A stretch of 64,000 nt of DNA. Source: Claveliimonas bilis. Its GTDB lineage: Bacteria; Bacillota; Clostridia; Lachnospirales; Lachnospiraceae. This document shows positions 61,536-64,000 of the stretch, piece after piece. Every line of letters begins with the position of its first letter. Within the stretch, counting starts at the first letter, position 1. Location: positions 2,356,001 through 2,420,000 of the forward strand of contig NZ_AP027742.1 of NCBI RefSeq assembly GCF_030296775.1, written 5' to 3'. The position numbers and the translations under genes were made by a program. The notes under the pieces were generated by a model, which saw only the letters and a program-made list of their open reading frames with translations, did no database searches and had not been told where the DNA came from.

Positions 61536-61920
61536 TGTATATCACTGTCCCATCATTCATCATCAGATTTATTTTCTTTATACTACTCTTGTAATTATTA
61601 CACTTGCTTCAATCTGCATTATCACTCGATAATTTGACCTTATAATGTCGATTATACTATCCATTTCTCCGGTTATCAACTGCCAGCTCATGTTCTCATA
61701 CTTAACATAATTAAGCATGCTCTGTTAATATCTGTTTGTACATCGCATTCGCATTTTTATACTAAAAGTCATGCAGCAAATATCCAAACGTAATCCAAAT
61801 TCTTCTATTTGCTTCTTTCCTTTACTCCATCCACATCGGATTGCTTCAATCTCTTCCTCACTTTCTATTTGCTATTATGGGCAGATTCCATCTGTTAGTA
61901 TACCATTCGCCCTCGCTTTT
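61536..61920. other. gene-free stretch with a relic Rpn 3' end
   Basis: No intact gene. About 61833-61862 (ACTCCATCCACATCGGATTG and following TTCAATCTCTTCCTCAC) matches the 3' end of the Rpn pseudogene at 59111-59150 (EEEIEAIR), so a further decayed copy once lay here. The rest is A+T rich without recognisable features. Confidence 0.6.
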
Positions 61921-62385
61921 AATTTACATAATTTTATTATAAGGTAAAAAAGAAGGAAAGTAAAGACCGGATTTATGGAAATTAAATTCCAGCTTACTTT
62001 CCTTTTTAACACTCTGCTTCTCTCAAAATCCTCCGTAATTTTCCCACATAATATTTCAAAACCATATCTTTATCCATACGGGAAAGTATACAAAAGATAT
62101 AGTATGGATTTTCATACAAAGACTTCTTCTTTACTTCGACATCGCTGCCCCTTCAGCAAGCCATTGCTGAATCTGGTCCATGCTTTCCTTTACTGCCTGT
62201 GAAATCTTATCGATAGACATTCCCATTGAGGCAAGTGTCATGGCTGCTTCTTTTTTGGCCTTTTGCTCTCCTCGCTTTTCTCCAATCTCCATTCCTTCAT
62301 TATAAATCTCATCCATCTCACGACACATATCCTCTACTCCTTTCAGCGTTTCCTTTAACTCCCGGACACGCTCTGCCAGAATCTC
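61921..62385. repeat. ~450-bp direct repeat, copy 2
   Basis: Partner of 60009-60457. This copy contains the true 3' end of the full Rpn gene, so it is the parental copy. It carries a small extra segment (GGEKRGEQKAKK instead of GEQKAKK). Confidence 0.85.
61955..62008 (-). terminator. terminator of the Rpn nuclease gene
   Basis: Same hairpin as at 60043-60096, with TTCTTTTTTACC on the minus strand. Confidence 0.65.
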
Positions 62386-63003
62386 GCTAAACATCTCATC
62401 TGCAGTTCTGCATTGCAGATCGTGCATTAAACGGCCCAATGCAGTCTCTTTATCCTTGATTTTTGCATTCACATAGATAAGGTGAGCACCGTCCTGAAAA
62501 TCTTCCCTTGCCTCTTCAATTTTTTTATTAATGTGATAAATAGGAAGTCCATAGCCAAGCACATCATCTCTTGTAATGAAAATTACATAGCTTTCTGGCA
62601 GTTCATCAAAATCCTGTCCGGCTTCCAGAGTATTCATATCCAAAAGTCCACTGTGATATCTGGCTCGTTTGGCAGAAGCCCCTTCCTCTTCCTGCTGGAG
62701 TTCCACATCGTACCGTTTCGACTGAGTGTCACGGGCAACGCAGTCCAAAACAGCCGATCGTCCCTGCAGATTCTTATAATCCTTCTGCAGGACCTGCTCC
62801 TTCACTTCCAAATCTTCTTTGTCCATAATGATCCGTAAAATATACTCTGTGCATTCCCGCTTTTTCAAGACATTTCGCATGAAGATATCGCTCATGATCG
62901 TAAGTCCTGCAAGAATCCGCTTGTATTTTTCATATCGATCCTCAAGCTCATGCTCTTCCACCGGTACGTCAAAGTTTCTGGCATCTTGTGCCTCTTTCCC
63001 CAT
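62131..63003 (-). CDS. Rpn-family PD-(D/E)XK nuclease / putative transposase
   Basis: 290 residues. The PD-(D/E)XK-type core lies around 25-150 with IMSDIFMRNVL and the motif region RSAVLDCVARDTQSKRYDVELQQ (Asp and Glu-x-Gln catalytic positions). The C-terminal ~80 residues are charged and helical and are duplicated at 60218-60460. ATG 63003 follows AAAAGGAGGCTGCCT; an earlier in-frame ATG at 63087 lacks a good ribosome site. Such proteins promote RecA-independent recombination in E. coli; here the role is inferred by family. Confidence 0.85.
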   Translation of the reverse strand: MGKEAQDARNFDVPVEEHELEDRYEKYKRILAGLTIMSDIFMRNVLKKRECTEYILRIIMDKEDLEVKEQVLQKDYKNLQGRSAVLDCVARDTQSKRYDVELQQEEEGASAKRARYHSGLLDMNTLEAGQDFDELPESYVIFITRDDVLGYGLPIYHINKKIEEAREDFQDGAHLIYVNAKIKDKETALGRLMHDLQCRTADEMFSEILAERVRELKETLKGVEDMCREMDEIYNEGMEIGEKRGEQKAKKEAAMTLASMGMSIDKISQAVKESMDQIQQWLAEGAAMSK

Positions 63004-63087
63004 AGGCAGCCTCCTTTTCTTGATTGTATAAAGAGGCTCTTTCTCCCTCTGGTTCCGTTGATTGTCCTGCCTTATTTTATTTTCCAT

Positions 63088-63320
63088 ACCATCCAGGAAA
63101 GAACCTCTTTACTGTATATAAATCAGTTGTAAAAGCATTGAGATATCTTTCCTGATGTGTATTTAGAAAATAAGATACAGGAAACAAAACTAAGACGCTT
63201 GCCGCTTCCTGTGAAAGACACAAAAGATTGTGAAGATATAATGCTTTAGATATATGTTAACATATGTAGAATGGTTTGTCTAGTAGTTTGACATAATCGT
63301 CACATTTCTACTTTCTCGCT
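63088..63320. other. gene-free stretch upstream of the Rpn gene
   Basis: No coding or RNA feature recognised in this A+T-rich spacer; it should contain the promoter of the minus-strand Rpn gene. Confidence 0.4.
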
Positions 63321-63328
63321 AAATGCAA

Positions 63329-63373
63329 AAAACTCGCTTTCCTTACATTATTATATATAAGAACAGCGAGTTT
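63329..63373 (-). terminator. terminator of the wecB-like gene
   Basis: AAACTCGCT pairs with AGCGAGTTT, followed by TTTGC on the minus strand, 94 bases after the stop. Confidence 0.75.
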
Positions 63374-63466
63374 CTACTAACATTAATATTTTTACCTATC
63401 TTTTTACTATTGCAAAGTAAAGTATTACTATAACTTATTAATTTTAAAAAATCCTTTTATATACTT

Positions 63467-64000
63467 TTAACTGAACGGCCTCGGTGTTTTTCCTTCCAAA
63501 ATGTCAGCAATTCTTTCACTGGCGAATCCGTCTCCATAAGGATTAGAAGCTTTACTCATGGTAGTGTATACCTCATCATTTATTAACAAATTAGAAAAAT
63601 TCTGATAAATTGTCTCTTCATCAGTTCCTACCAATTTAAGAGTTCCTGCCGCAATTCCCTCTGGTCTCTCTGTTGTATCTCGCATAACTAAAACTGGTTT
63701 TCCTAATGAAGGAGCTTCCTCTTGGATCCCCCCAGAATCTGTAAGAATCAAATAACTTCTATTCAAAAAATTGTGGAAATCCAAAACATCTAACGGCTCA
63801 ATTATTCTTATACGATCACAACCTGAAAGTTCCTGCTCAGCCTTTTCTCTTACAGCCGGATTCATATGAATAGGATAAATAGCTTTAACATCTGGATGTT
63901 CTTCCATCACACGCCGAATAGCTCTAAACATATGTCGCATAGGTTCGCCTAAATTTTCTCTTCTATGAGCAGTAATCATAATCAGTCTGCTTCCCTCTGC
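63467..64000 (-). CDS. wecB: UDP-N-acetylglucosamine 2-epimerase (non-hydrolysing), C-terminal part, runs off the window
   Basis: About 178 residues of the C-terminal half of WecB/MnaA. It reads AEGSRLIMITAHRRENLGEP at the window edge, then LTDSGGIQEEAPSLGKPVLV and RDTTERPEGI, the conserved nucleotide-sugar-binding segments. The frame is open to base 64000, so the gene starts outside. It interconverts UDP-GlcNAc and UDP-ManNAc for cell-surface polysaccharide, suggesting a glycan locus beyond the window. Confidence 0.93.
   Translation of the reverse strand, partial: AEGSRLIMITAHRRENLGEPMRHMFRAIRRVMEEHPDVKAIYPIHMNPAVREKAEQELSGCDRIRIIEPLDVLDFHNFLNRSYLILTDSGGIQEEAPSLGKPVLVMRDTTERPEGIAAGTLKLVGTDEETIYQNFSNLLINDEVYTTMSKASNPYGDGFASERIADILEGKTPRPFS

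Overview
The window looks like chromosome of an obligately anaerobic, gut-type Clostridia, most likely a Lachnospiraceae. Supporting signs are an electron-bifurcating HydABC [FeFe] hydrogenase set with sensory [FeFe]-hydrogenase paralogs, a SpoIIE-type phosphatase, AGGAGG ribosome binding sites, moderate G+C in the housekeeping part and class-C group II intron behaviour. No rRNA, tRNA or CRISPR array was seen. No species is claimed.

Region 1 (1-18.7 kb) is an A+T-rich, heavily rearranged accessory region built around a ribosomally made, post-translationally modified peptide (RiPP) locus. On the minus strand, from a promoter at 16.7 kb, come an ABC exporter split at an A7 tract, a SPASM radical SAM maturase, a TIGR04066-like peptide maturation protein, an acyl-carrier-like protein without the phosphopantetheine serine, a subtilisin-like protease, a DUF6034-like lipoprotein and a 59-residue Cys-rich precursor (7619-7798). 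This matches the bioinformatically defined 'CLI_3235 class / CcpM' clostridial Cys-rich peptide systems, whose product and chemistry I do not know to be established. An IS4-family element has inserted into the 3' end of the maturase and removes its last 31 codons; the original frame can be rebuilt exactly across the 7-bp target duplication. Downstream are an IS21 element nested in an IS66 ruin (4-bp target duplication), a CPBP protease, a three-gene ABC efflux set, and fragments of a second lipoprotein and exporter, which are traces of a decayed sister locus. Divergent from the RiPP operon is a BlaI / M56 peptidase / small secreted protein operon (17-18.7 kb).

Region 2 (18.8-41.1 kb) is mostly core: leuS, an AGCS amino-acid:cation symporter, a small P-loop protein, a Na/Pi symporter, an AEC transporter, TrkH/TrkA with an unknown membrane protein, an EF-G paralog with an altered G4 motif, tyrA-aroA, a redox/H2-sensing module ([2Fe-2S] protein, HydS-like hydrogenase with PAS domain, PP2C phosphatase), a CapA-like protein and a HAD phosphatase.

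Region 3 (41.1-51.6 kb) is hydrogenase biology. A class-C group II intron sits exactly in the tail of the hydA terminator. The minus-strand operon is hydC, a HATPase, a [2Fe-2S] protein, hydB, hydA. Divergent from it is DRTGG, an RsbW-like ATPase, a second HydA-like [FeFe] protein, DRTGG and a PHP phosphoesterase. Similar genes accompany hydABC in other anaerobes, but their role is unknown to me.

Region 4 (51.6-64 kb) has a cobalamin riboswitch driving cbiMNQO, kynureninase with a YkvI-like transporter, a long XRE-type regulator, then an island of Rpn-family nuclease genes and fragments, where a ~450-bp direct repeat flanks a RhuM-family gene. The window ends inside a wecB-like UDP-GlcNAc 2-epimerase.
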